Assembly: GCA_003389325.1 (NCBI GenBank)
Contig: QQVE01000055.1
Span: 62,001-126,000 of the forward strand
Length of the DNA stretch: 64,000 nucleotides
Origin: Planctomycetota bacterium
GTDB taxonomy: Bacteria; Planctomycetota; Planctomycetia; Pirellulales; PALSA-1355
Reading direction: 5' to 3'
Shown here: positions 26,913 through 35,254 of the stretch, one piece after another
Layout: every line of letters starts with the position of its first letter
Numbering within the stretch: position 1 is the stretch's first letter
Position numbers and translations under genes: made by a program
Notes under the pieces: generated by a model
The model's input: the letters and a program-made list of their open reading frames with translations, nothing else
Databases searched by the model: none
What the model was told of the DNA's origin: nothing

Positions 26913-28262
26913 ATGCGAGCGACGATGTGGCTGTTGGCTGCCGGTTGCTTGGCGCACGCCGCTTGTTGGACGGCGCCGGGAGCGCTGGCTGACCAGCTTG
27001 CCGACCGGTTCGACCGCTCGAAGCCCGCCATCCATCGCCAACTCAACAGCGCACGCGCCGAGCAGCGCATCGCGGCCCTCGAGCAGTTGCGCGACTATCC
27101 GGTTGCCGACGCGGCCCGCTTGATTCACAGTTGTTTCGACGATGCAGACGAAGAGGTGCGCGCGGCGGCCTATAGCGCGCTTGTGCACACCAACAGCGAG
27201 CAGGAAGTATGCGACACGTTGCTCGAGATGGCCAAGAGCGGCATGAAGCAGCGCGGCGGCCCGCACTCGGTACCGCTCGCCCTCGCGGCCTTGCTTTCGT
27301 CGAATCTACCTCGGGCGCAGGTCACCGCGGTCCAGTTTCTCGACAATAGCGTGGCCGAGTCGCCCTACGGTCCTCACATTCTCGTGGCCATCGCGGACAG
27401 CCTGGGCGCACACGGCAAGCCGGCGAATGTGCGTCCACTGGCGCGGCTCTCCAATACGAAGCTCTTCAAGCGGCATTTCGGGGTCCGGCGGGCGACCGTC
27501 GGTGCCCTGACCAAGATTCCCAGCAAGGAGGCCGTGGCTGCTTTGATCGGGATGATGACGGAAGCGGGCGGCGAGGCCCGAGCGGACGCTGCCGAACATT
27601 TGACGACCGTCACCGGCGAGGACTACGGAACCAACGCCGAGAAATGGAAAAGCTGGTGGGCCGAGGCCGGCAGTGCGTTCGAATATCCCGGCAGCTCGCC
27701 CACGGCCCCCTATCGCACGATCGTGCGCGAAGGCGAGAGTGGCAAGTACTACGACCTGCCGCTGTTCGCCGAGAGATTGGTGTTTGTGCTCGATATCTCC
27801 GGCAGCATGCAGGGCGGGCGCATGGATGCCGCCAAGCGCGAACTGCTCAAGGCTATCAACGGCTTGCCCAAGCACGCCAGTTTCGGCGTGGTCGTGTTTA
27901 ATGGCAGCGTCGGTAGCTGGAAAAAGAAGCTCGTCCCCGCCGAGCCGCGGATGAAACGGTCCGCCGCCGAATTCGTAGCGCAGCTCAACCCCCAATCGCA
28001 GACGGCCACCTACGACGCGCTCGAAGCGGCCTTCACCTTCGACACCGAAGCGATCTACTTCCTTACCGACGGGGCGCCCACCGCCGGCAAGATCATGGCA
28101 CCGGCCGACATCATCAGGTCTGTCACCGGCGTCAACAAGGTGCGCCGTATCAGCATCTACACCATTGGCGTCGCGCCCGGTTTTCCGGGCAGTGTGACGG
28201 ACGCTTTTCTCAAGAACCTGGCCGAGCAGAACTTCGGCCATTATCGCCGCATCGACGGGTAG
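26913..28262 (+). CDS. Exported HEAT-repeat and von Willebrand factor A (VWA) domain protein
   Basis: 449 residues with a signal peptide (MRATMWLLAAGCLAHAACW). Residues 30-245 are helical repeats with the feel of HEAT units (ADAARLIHSCFDDADEEVRAAAYSALV, FGVRRATVGALTKIPSKEAVAALIGMM). Residues 285-445 form a VWA domain with MIDAS motif VFVLDISGSMQGGRM and the later YFLTDGAPTAGKI, so the Asp-x-Ser-x-Ser metal site is intact. The neighbourhood (MoxR, DUF58) fits the common MoxR/VWA association, although a promoter-like sequence ahead of this gene suggests partly separate transcription. Confidence 0.85.
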   Translation: MRATMWLLAAGCLAHAACWTAPGALADQLADRFDRSKPAIHRQLNSARAEQRIAALEQLRDYPVADAARLIHSCFDDADEEVRAAAYSALVHTNSEQEVCDTLLEMAKSGMKQRGGPHSVPLALAALLSSNLPRAQVTAVQFLDNSVAESPYGPHILVAIADSLGAHGKPANVRPLARLSNTKLFKRHFGVRRATVGALTKIPSKEAVAALIGMMTEAGGEARADAAEHLTTVTGEDYGTNAEKWKSWWAEAGSAFEYPGSSPTAPYRTIVREGESGKYYDLPLFAERLVFVLDISGSMQGGRMDAAKRELLKAINGLPKHASFGVVVFNGSVGSWKKKLVPAEPRMKRSAAEFVAQLNPQSQTATYDALEAAFTFDTEAIYFLTDGAPTAGKIMAPADIIRSVTGVNKVRRISIYTIGVAPGFPGSVTDAFLKNLAEQNFGHYRRIDG

Positions 28263-28269
28263 TCGGAGC

Positions 28270-29223
28270 CTAGTTGAAAAAGACGCGCTTGGCCGTCTTC
28301 CGCAGGATCCACTCGCGGTCGTCGTCGGAAAGGAAGTCGAGCCGGCTGCGTATCAGCTCGACCGAGTCGCGGTAGGTGTGGCCCTGTTGCACCTGGTAGG
28401 GGCAGTCGGTGGCCCACATCAGCCGCTGCGGCGTGAAGGCGTCGACCAGGCGGCGAATCATCGGGCCGAGGTCCGTATACGGAGCCTGCTTCTTCCCCAG
28501 CGCGTAGAAGGCCGAAACCTTGACGTGCGTGTTGGGATGCCGAGCCAGCCGGCAGAGGTTGTCCAGATCCGTCTCGCGAATCTTGCCGTCGATGCCGATG
28601 CGGCCAAAATGGTCGATCACCACGGGCGTATCGGGATAGCGCTGGCACATCGCGTCGAGCGGCCGCAGGGCATTGGGGTTCACCAAACCGCACATCGCCA
28701 GCCGCTGGTCGGCGCCGATGCGCCACATCGATTTCATTCCCGGCGTCGATAGCCACGGCTCGACCGCCTGCTGGCCCGGGTGGATGCGAAAGCCGCGAAC
28801 TCCCTGCTGCTTCAGAGCGCTCATTGTCTCGGCCAGTTCGCCGGCATGTTCGTCCACGACGGCCACGCCCGAGAATGTACCGGGAAAGCGGCGCATCGAG
28901 TCCAGCATGAAGCTGTTGTCGAAGCCGTAGAAGTTCATTTGGATCAGGACGATTCTGTGCACGCCCGCGGGCCGAGCCTCGGCAAGCAACTGCTCGGGCG
29001 TGAAGCTGGGCGGCTGCATGTCGCGCTTGGTGAATCCCTCGGCCAGCGGATAGCTCTCGACGTCGGGCGTCCAGACGTGGACGTGCGCGTCGATGGCCGG
29101 GTGGCTGCTTTCTTCCGGGCCGGGTTCGCCCGCGGCAAGCACCCGTGCCGCTGCCAGTCCTGCGGCGGCGGCCAACGTTCCACGAAGCGCCTGGCGCCGG
29201 GTAAGGGAGTTTTCTGGACGCAC
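28270..29223 (-). CDS. Tat-exported amidohydrolase-family (TIM-barrel) hydrolase
   Basis: 317 residues. The N-terminus MRPENSLTRRQALRGTLAAAA is a twin-arginine signal. The barrel carries the metal-type DAHVHVW at strand 1, a strand-5 to strand-6 region VVIDHFGRIGIDGKI with His, and WATDCPYQVQQGH with the conserved Asp. This pattern matches the amidohydrolase_2 family, which includes 2-pyrone-4,6-dicarboxylate lactonase, decarboxylases and other hydrolases. The substrate is unknown. It converges with the VWA gene, seven bases apart. Confidence 0.85.
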   Translation of the reverse strand: MRPENSLTRRQALRGTLAAAAGLAAARVLAAGEPGPEESSHPAIDAHVHVWTPDVESYPLAEGFTKRDMQPPSFTPEQLLAEARPAGVHRIVLIQMNFYGFDNSFMLDSMRRFPGTFSGVAVVDEHAGELAETMSALKQQGVRGFRIHPGQQAVEPWLSTPGMKSMWRIGADQRLAMCGLVNPNALRPLDAMCQRYPDTPVVIDHFGRIGIDGKIRETDLDNLCRLARHPNTHVKVSAFYALGKKQAPYTDLGPMIRRLVDAFTPQRLMWATDCPYQVQQGHTYRDSVELIRSRLDFLSDDDREWILRKTAKRVFFN

Positions 29224-29311
29224 GCGAGCCTCCTCGAGTTGCAGGGCAGGGCACTGCCGCCCATGTTAGCTCGAAGCGCCGCGGTATGGAATTACCTGGC
29301 ACCCGCGCAGG

Positions 29312-29347
29312 AAAAAGCCCGGCGATCCCCAAGTGGAACCGCCGGGC
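29312..29347 (-). terminator. Rho-independent terminator after the DUF4139 gene
   Basis: On the minus strand an eight-base stem GCCCGGCG/CGCCGGGC (29317-29324 and 29340-29347) is followed by TTTTT (29312-29316). It lies 25 bases after the stop codon. Confidence 0.75.
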
Positions 29348-29372
29348 GGCATTGCTGTCCGGCCGAGGTACT

Positions 29373-31469
29373 TCAGACGTCGAGACCGAGCAGGTAGTCG
29401 TCGAGTGCTTTTCGTAGCTCGGCTTCCTTCTCGGTCAGGTCTTCGATCTCGACGCGCATCTTGTCGATGGCGTCTTCCTGCTCCGTAAACTTTAGGATGT
29501 AGCGGCGATATAGATCCGAATCGCGATCGAGCCGCGCCATGTTGTCGCGGATGCGGCTTTGCTCCGAGGAAATGGACGCGATCTGCTTCTCGAGCTGCTT
29601 CCGCTGCTCGGCCACTTCCGCCAGAGTGCGTTTCCGCTTGACGATCTCCTCCAGAGCCTTCTTCACCTCAGGCGTGACTTGCTTCTGGTTGACGTAGAAG
29701 GCGATCGTGCTATCGTCGAGGTTTGTCAGCGCGAGCGACTGGTGCACGATCTGCTCTTCGGCGACCTCGAGCTTGGCCGGCTTGCCCGGCTCGGCCTGGA
29801 CGGCGAAGCGGTACATGTTGCGCGTCTTTTCGGTCGGCTCTTTTGGCGCGACGAGCTTCCAGTTGGCATCGAACGGGCGCTCGATGAGCACGGTCTTGGT
29901 TTCGTCGTTCGAGTTCTTGACCGTGTAGGTGGTGTCGCGGACGTACTTTCGCGTGATCTGCATCGTGCCTTTGCGAAGCTTGACGTTGACCAGTTGCTCG
30001 GGGCCCGATTTGGTTTCGGGCGCCACCTCGGTGTTGAGGTCCAGCGCGTAGCTGATCAGGCGTTCGGCCCCCGGCGCCAGGTCCTCGATCTTGGCGTCGC
30101 CGGCGTAGGTTGCACCGTCGAAGACCGTGATCGGGCCCTGCATCAGGTGCAGATCGGTGGAGTTGACCAGCCGCAGCCCGTTGAGCGGGTGCCTGGCCTG
30201 AACGGCCGGGTTGTAAATGGCCAGTTTCTCGGCCTCGACGCTCTCGTTGACGATCGGCAGCATCGCCGACTTCTGCCGCTCGAGCGTCACCGGCGTGCCA
30301 ATCACGTACTGAAATAGTTCGCCGACTTGCGCGGCCTCGGCCGAAGTGGTGGCGGCCTTGTCCACCGGAATGACAAGCGACATATTGTTCGAAAACGCAT
30401 CGGCCTCAGCGGCGGCAGGCGGCGCAGCCTCTGGCGCGGCCCCCCCGGCAACCCCCTTCCCGCTGGCGAGCCGCCCGGCAGCCCTCGCGCGGCTCAGTGC
30501 TTCGAATCGCTCGCCTTGCTGCGCAAGATCGTCGCCGTAGACCTGCGGTCGTAGCGACGCGTACAGCTCCAGTTGCTCCAGCGGCCGCTGAGCGTAGAGC
30601 GGTTCGTAAAGATCCATGCGATAGGAGATCGGACGGCCGCTAACGAGTGTCAACTGCACGTTCTCCCAATCTTCCTCGCTGGTGTTCTCGACGATCGCCC
30701 AACCTTGTAGGAAGGGTGCCTCCTTTTCGTCGAGCACGAGGCGATAGCTCGTCTTCCAGACGGGCGTCTCCTGAATATAGCCAACGCGCACCGGGCGCTT
30801 GCCTTGGCCGAGGAACTGTAGCGTGACCGACTTCTTGTCGTTGTTGTGTCCGCTGGCCAGCACCATCAGGGCCTTGTGAAACTCCTTGTCCAGTTCCTCG
30901 TTCAACAACTGGATGCGGCTCACCGACTCCATCGGCACGCTGCGCAGTCCCTCGTCGGTGAGCAGATTGAGATGCTCGGCCATCACCGGCTCGTGGTCGC
31001 CGCCGACCTCTTTTCTGCGCTTTTCCACGCCCAGCAGCACGCCCGTGACGGCCGACGGTGCGACCACGTGCACCCGCTCGCCGCGGACCTGGTTGAGAAT
31101 ATCGCCCAGCGTAGGATTGTTCGTCAGGTCGATGGGGAACGTCTTGAGCGTCTTGGTGATCGGATCGCGCGATCCGTAGGTGACCGTCGAAATCTTTCCG
31201 CCGCCCCGGTCTTCGAGCACCATGCTCTTGAGCAGGTCGTTGATGTCCTCGCTGTTGAAGCGCATCTCGACGGTGGCATCGCCGTCGACCGAGCCGCGAT
31301 GCTCGAAGTAGCCGACTCCGGAGGTGAACATCACCACCTTCGACAGCGGCACGCCGTTCTCGTCGGCATTCGCTTTCTTTTCCTGCGCCGCCGCCGGCAG
31401 AGCCAACAGCCCCACGCAGCACAGCGCGACGAGACTCCCATTGCACCGGCGCAGCATCGTCGTCAACAT
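29373..31469 (-). CDS. Exported DUF4139-type protein with C-terminal coiled coil
   Basis: 698 residues with a signal peptide (LRRCNGSLVALCCVGLLALPAAAQ). The mature N-terminus (GVPLSKVVMFTSGVGYFEHRGSVDG) and the central WKTSYRLVLDEKEAPFLQGWAIVENTSEEDWENV match the DUF4139 family, also seen in mucoidy-inhibitor A-like proteins. An Ala/Pro-rich linker (GKGVAGGAAPEAAPPAAAEA) divides two beta-rich halves. The last 95 residues (KRKRTLAEVAEQRKQLEKQI...) form a strong coiled coil. Function unknown; probably an envelope structural protein. ATG 31469 is chosen because GGGAG precedes it. A TAGAATT box lies 78 bases upstream, and a clear terminator follows. Confidence 0.8.
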   Translation of the reverse strand: MLTTMLRRCNGSLVALCCVGLLALPAAAQEKKANADENGVPLSKVVMFTSGVGYFEHRGSVDGDATVEMRFNSEDINDLLKSMVLEDRGGGKISTVTYGSRDPITKTLKTFPIDLTNNPTLGDILNQVRGERVHVVAPSAVTGVLLGVEKRRKEVGGDHEPVMAEHLNLLTDEGLRSVPMESVSRIQLLNEELDKEFHKALMVLASGHNNDKKSVTLQFLGQGKRPVRVGYIQETPVWKTSYRLVLDEKEAPFLQGWAIVENTSEEDWENVQLTLVSGRPISYRMDLYEPLYAQRPLEQLELYASLRPQVYGDDLAQQGERFEALSRARAAGRLASGKGVAGGAAPEAAPPAAAEADAFSNNMSLVIPVDKAATTSAEAAQVGELFQYVIGTPVTLERQKSAMLPIVNESVEAEKLAIYNPAVQARHPLNGLRLVNSTDLHLMQGPITVFDGATYAGDAKIEDLAPGAERLISYALDLNTEVAPETKSGPEQLVNVKLRKGTMQITRKYVRDTTYTVKNSNDETKTVLIERPFDANWKLVAPKEPTEKTRNMYRFAVQAEPGKPAKLEVAEEQIVHQSLALTNLDDSTIAFYVNQKQVTPEVKKALEEIVKRKRTLAEVAEQRKQLEKQIASISSEQSRIRDNMARLDRDSDLYRRYILKFTEQEDAIDKMRVEIEDLTEKEAELRKALDDYLLGLDV

Positions 31470-31546
31470 CGTGGCACTCCCATCATGTGTTCCGTGGCGA
31501 GGAGAAAACCGGAGAATTCCGCCCATGCGAACGGTCCCCAGCACGT

Positions 31547-31553
31547 AATTCTA
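31547..31553 (-). promoter_or_regulatory. TAGAATT box (candidate -10 element) of the DUF4139 gene
   Basis: On the minus strand TAGAATT lies about 80 bases before the DUF4139 ATG, within an AT-rich patch. No clear -35 is seen. Confidence 0.4.
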
Positions 31554-31651
31554 GCTTTTTGACGCCAGAACCCGCAGAGAAGTTCCCTCGGCCCGGCCAA
31601 CAAAATGCGCCGGCAGATCGAGGGAAGCCGAGTGCCCCACCCGCAATCGGG

Positions 31652-33454
31652 TTATACCGAGTCCAGCAGCACGGGGCGCAGCCGCTCGATGGCCGTGACC
31701 GTCGCCAGCACAGTGAAGAACACGCCGCCGGCAAACAGGCCGATGCGGGCAAACCAGCCAGGCCGCAAGGGCTTGGGCAGCAGCGTGAGATTGATCACCA
31801 GCGTGTGGAAGCAACTAAAGCCCAGGGCGAAGTTCATGATCGTGGCTGCCGTGGTCAGCAGGCCCAGCGGCTTGCCGATCGAAAGCAAGACCAAGCCGAG
31901 CATCATGTAACCCACCAGCACGCCGAAATAGACCGTGCGAATGTGCTTGGGGTCCCAGGTGCGCAAAGTGCGGCTCGACGTCCAGATCACATCCACCCAG
32001 CGGCGAATCGCCCCGTCGGCGCTAGTGGCCATCGTGGGCGCAAGGACCAGGAACCCGCAAAACAACGTTCCGTACCACATCCAGGCGCCGGCGGTGGAGC
32101 CCCAGGACGCGGCCACGGCCGACTTCACGCCGTCGGCGGTCATGCTGGCCGCGTACCAGTCGCTGGCGTCGGTGCCGCGGGGCAAAAACTGCACGGACAG
32201 CATGCTCGGCAGGGCCATGCCCAGGAAGCAGGCGGGCATCCAGATCACGAGCTGGTCGCGCAGCACGTGCTTGATCCAGTGCTTCCAGCGCACGAGCGAA
32301 TCCTTCGTGACTTCGAACACCATGCCGACGTGCGATAGCTCGATATCGCGTCCGCCTACCATGCTGGGAATCGCCCCCACGTGGCGTCCCATGCCCCAAC
32401 CCTGGTCGCGCGTGTAGTTGCTGATCGGCGCGTTGGACAATCCGCCGCTGCCGGCCACGGCGGCAAACGCGGCCAGAATGGCGATCGTGCTGAAGTCGAT
32501 CACCGGAAAGCCTCGGCCTTGCGCGAGCGAGACGAAGATGTTCGCGGTATTGTCGCCGTCGCGCACGCCGTCGCCGTCGACGTCGCGGAATTTGTCGCCC
32601 TTGCCGTCGCCGTCGAGGTCCTCCCACGCGTCGGGCCTTCCGTCGCCGTCGGTATCGATCGTCGGCGCAAGACGCTGCTCGACGACGTCGAGATGGCCGT
32701 CGCCGTCCCAGTCCTCGCCCGGGTCGAGCTGGCCGTTGCCGTTCTTGTCTTCACCGCTTTCGATGGGCACCGTGCCGAAGCGCACGAATCCCAAGGCGAT
32801 CTCGCGCCAGGTATTCAGGTTCGAAAAGAAGATGGCAATGAACAGCAGAAAACCGAGCACCGCGACGATCTTGAACGACATCACGGCCTTGAGCGTGTCG
32901 TAGATCTTGCCGCCGAAGATCAAAGGCAGCATGGCCACCAGGTAGACGCCGATGCCCATGCCGCGCACGAGCGATTCATCGCCTACGCCCGAGGGTACGC
33001 GTCCCAGGTACAAAGCGGCCAGCGGCGTGGCGGCGTTGGCCGCCAAATAAGGGAACACGGCGCCGAAGTCCAGCAGCAGATAGATAAACAACCAAAAGCG
33101 CGGACCGGGGAGCGTGCGAAACTTGCCGGTGAAGATCGGCTCGCCGGTGTAGAGCGTGTAACGGCTGATCTCGACGTTGTAGAAGACCTGGCCGAGGATC
33201 GAGAGCGTGGCCAGCCACATCAACGCCCCGCCGTAGCGTGCCGTCACTGCGGGCCCAGCCAGCCATTCGCCGCCGCCGATGGCCGAGCCGCCCACCAACA
33301 CGCCGGGGCCCAGCATCGCGAACCAGTTTTTCCACGTGAAGCGGGGCGCATCGACCAGGGGGCCGCCGTCCCAACGCGGCATCTCGTGCGATCCGGGCCA
33401 GGGTGGAGCGAAGGTGGGATCGTCCTGGGCCGGCGCAACGGGTGCTTCCGCCAT
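31652..33454 (-). CDS. Nramp-like divalent metal transporter with an inserted Asp-Gly calcium-loop array
   Basis: 600 residues with about 11-12 membrane helices. The core begins GPGVLVGGSAIGGGEWLAGPA, where Nramp proteins have the helix-1 metal-binding DPGN; here the Asp/Asn pair is not preserved, so substrate or mechanism may differ. Residues 234-302, in the loop before SLAQGRGFPVIDF, carry five tandem DxDxDG-type loops (DKNGNGQLD, DWDGDGHLD, DTDGDGRPD, DLDGDGKGD, DVDGDGVRD) like thrombospondin type 3 or dockerin calcium repeats. ATG 33454 is preferred to the longer frame. The cytoplasmic N-terminal 40 residues are Pro-rich. Confidence 0.75.
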   Translation of the reverse strand: MAEAPVAPAQDDPTFAPPWPGSHEMPRWDGGPLVDAPRFTWKNWFAMLGPGVLVGGSAIGGGEWLAGPAVTARYGGALMWLATLSILGQVFYNVEISRYTLYTGEPIFTGKFRTLPGPRFWLFIYLLLDFGAVFPYLAANAATPLAALYLGRVPSGVGDESLVRGMGIGVYLVAMLPLIFGGKIYDTLKAVMSFKIVAVLGFLLFIAIFFSNLNTWREIALGFVRFGTVPIESGEDKNGNGQLDPGEDWDGDGHLDVVEQRLAPTIDTDGDGRPDAWEDLDGDGKGDKFRDVDGDGVRDGDNTANIFVSLAQGRGFPVIDFSTIAILAAFAAVAGSGGLSNAPISNYTRDQGWGMGRHVGAIPSMVGGRDIELSHVGMVFEVTKDSLVRWKHWIKHVLRDQLVIWMPACFLGMALPSMLSVQFLPRGTDASDWYAASMTADGVKSAVAASWGSTAGAWMWYGTLFCGFLVLAPTMATSADGAIRRWVDVIWTSSRTLRTWDPKHIRTVYFGVLVGYMMLGLVLLSIGKPLGLLTTAATIMNFALGFSCFHTLVINLTLLPKPLRPGWFARIGLFAGGVFFTVLATVTAIERLRPVLLDSV

Positions 33455-33663
33455 TTCAAAAAAGTCCCGTGCCAGATTCAGTTTGGGGAGTTTGCCCGCG
33501 TCGAGCGCGAGCAGCTCCGGACGCAGGCCAACGGGGGAGACCCTCCCTGGCACCTACACGGCACGGGTATTCCCACCCCGACCTTTTTGCCACACCCGTG
33601 TATACCCAGCCGCTCCGGCCGCGTCCACCTTTGCCGGCAGCCGGTCTCAAGAAAAAGTCGGCC

Positions 33664-33834
33664 TCAGTACGTCTCGCGAGGGTCTGCGAAGAACGCGACC
33701 AGCGCAAACGTGGCAATCGGCCCCAGCAGCAGCGACAACAGAAACCAGTTCAACCCGCTGCGATGCTTGCCCTGCGCGAGCCCGGCGTTGATCAGTGCCA
33801 GGGTGCCCCAGCCGACGAAATACGAGCCTTCCAT
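33664..33834 (-). CDS. Small two-helix membrane protein (56 residues)
   Basis: Starts MEGSYFVGWGTLALINAGLAQ, with a strong AGGAGG seven bases before the ATG, so the start is well supported. Two hydrophobic stretches (FVGWGTLALINAG and WFLLSLLLGPIATFALVAFF) are linked by a basic turn (QGKHRSGLN). The end is FADPRETY. No function is known. It lies between dcd and the Nramp-like gene on the same strand. Confidence 0.75.
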   Translation of the reverse strand: MEGSYFVGWGTLALINAGLAQGKHRSGLNWFLLSLLLGPIATFALVAFFADPRETY

Positions 33835-33865
33835 CCGGCTTCCTCCTGGTGCGGCGAGCCGTCGC

Positions 33866-34444
33866 TTACGCGTGCGACCGCTCCATGCCGAAGTTGAGCT
33901 GCAGTTGCGGGTCGCTCTCCGACTCCGGGTTGAGTTCCTTGAACAGCAGGCTCGGCTGGATGTCGCGGTTGTGCTGATACTTGTCGCTGGCATACTCGGT
34001 GATCGAGCCGTTGATCTCGTGATAGAAGATCTGGCAGATGGGCACTCCGGGATAGATCCGCACCGGCTGTACGGCGAACATCTCCAGCGTCCAGTACCCG
34101 CAAAAACCGACGTCGCCGAAGCCCGCCGTGACGTGTACGAACAGACCCAACCGGCCGACCGACGAACGTCCCTCGATCATCGGTACCAACTCGTGCGTTT
34201 CGGTCCGCTCGACCGTGCGACCCAGGTAGAGCTGGTTGGGCCCCAGCACGAGCCCCTCGTCGGGGATCGTGACCCGCCGCACCCGGTTGGGCTTGGCCAT
34301 GTCGAGCACGACCTCCTCGTAGGTCATCAACTCGTTGTGCAGCGTGAGGTTGTAGCTGTTGGGATTGAGATGCGCCTCGTGGAACGGATCGATGACGATG
34401 TTGTTTCCCAGGCAGCGGCGGATCTCGTGGCCGGAGAGGATCAT
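33866..34444 (-). CDS. dcd: dCTP deaminase
   Basis: 192 residues that deaminate dCTP to dUTP (some homologues also hydrolyse to dUMP) and feed dTMP synthesis. The family core is clear: ILSGHEIRR at the start, NPNSYNL, the catalytic segment GRSSVGRLGLFVHVTAGFGDVGFCGYWTLEMF and PICQIFYHE. The C-terminal tail (QHNRDIQPSLLFKEL) corresponds to the nucleotide-closing tail. The start is ATG 34444; upstream in-frame residues do not match the family. It lies 34 bases after nth. Confidence 0.92.
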   Translation of the reverse strand: MILSGHEIRRCLGNNIVIDPFHEAHLNPNSYNLTLHNELMTYEEVVLDMAKPNRVRRVTIPDEGLVLGPNQLYLGRTVERTETHELVPMIEGRSSVGRLGLFVHVTAGFGDVGFCGYWTLEMFAVQPVRIYPGVPICQIFYHEINGSITEYASDKYQHNRDIQPSLLFKELNPESESDPQLQLNFGMERSHA

Positions 34445-34478
34445 GGCGGACACCGAGGGTTCCAGGGTTGCAAGTGGT

Positions 34479-35129
34479 TCAGTCCTTGACGCCAATGCGG
34501 GGACATACGTCGGCCAGGGTGCAATCGTCGCACTTCGGCTTGCGAGCGGTGCATACTCGGCGGCCGTGCGTGATCATGCGATGGCTGAGGTCGATCCATT
34601 CGCGCTTCGGCACCAACTCCATCAAATCGCGCTCGACCTTCACCGGATCGGAGTGCTGCGTGAGGCCCATGCGCTTGCTCAACCGCCCGACGTGTGTGTC
34701 GACCACCACGCCGGTCGGCATGCCGAAGGCCGTACCGAGCACGACGTTAGCCGTCTTGCGCCCCACGCCGGCCAGGCGGACCATGGCATCCAGATCCTGG
34801 GGCAATTGGCCGTCGTACTGCTCGACCAGGTCGGTGCAGGCCGCCTTAATGTTCTTGGCCTTGTTGCGAAAGAAGCCCGTCGACTGGATCGCTTTCTCGA
34901 GTTGCGCGGGTTTGGCCGCGGCGAAAGCCTCGGCGTCGGGATACTTCTTGAACAGGTTTTTGGTCACGATGTTGACGCGCGTGTCGGTGCACTGGGCCGA
35001 CAGGATTGTGGCCACGAGCAACTGCAAAGGGGTCTGAAACTCGAGCGCGCAGTGGGCGTCGGGATAGGCCGCTTTGAGCCGCCGCACGATTTTCGCGGCA
35101 TGACGCTTGGCGTCGGCAGTCGCAACCAT
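34479..35129 (-). CDS. nth: Endonuclease III (DNA glycosylase / AP lyase)
   Basis: 216 residues. The helix-hairpin-helix LAGVGRKTANVVLG holds the catalytic Lys, and VVVDTHVGRLSKRMG holds the catalytic Asp. Four cysteines near the C-terminus (C-x6-C-x2-C-x5-C in RVCTARKPKCDDCTLADVC) bind the 4Fe-4S cluster. The N-terminal LLVATILSAQCTDTRVN is typical. The enzyme removes oxidised pyrimidines in base excision repair. ATG 35129 begins a normal-length protein. The gene forms a repair/nucleotide group with dcd. Confidence 0.95.
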   Translation of the reverse strand: MVATADAKRHAAKIVRRLKAAYPDAHCALEFQTPLQLLVATILSAQCTDTRVNIVTKNLFKKYPDAEAFAAAKPAQLEKAIQSTGFFRNKAKNIKAACTDLVEQYDGQLPQDLDAMVRLAGVGRKTANVVLGTAFGMPTGVVVDTHVGRLSKRMGLTQHSDPVKVERDLMELVPKREWIDLSHRMITHGRRVCTARKPKCDDCTLADVCPRIGVKD

Positions 35130-35254
35130 GCGGAGCCTGGCAAAAAGGGGCAAGACAAGTCGATTTACTCGCCGGCCGAGGGCTTACGCCACCGGCAGCG
35201 TGCTGATTGTCGCCCAGCAGCGCCGCGGGTGTCAAGTATTGGCGCGGCGATGCT

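Noticed and set aside
31636-31652. CCCG...CGGG hairpin after the Nramp-like gene
   Set aside because: Only four base pairs and no following T run, so not supported as a terminator.
32549-32755. Repeated GTCGCCGTC DNA as a possible CRISPR or tandem repeat
   Set aside because: The repeats encode in-frame Asp-Gly loops in a membrane protein; unit length varies and there are no spacers.
32381-34489. Open frame of 702 residues on the + strand
   Set aside because: It is antisense to the Nramp-like and dcd genes, which have clear family motifs. GC-rich codon bias leaves long open antisense frames; composition is Arg/His-rich with no fold.
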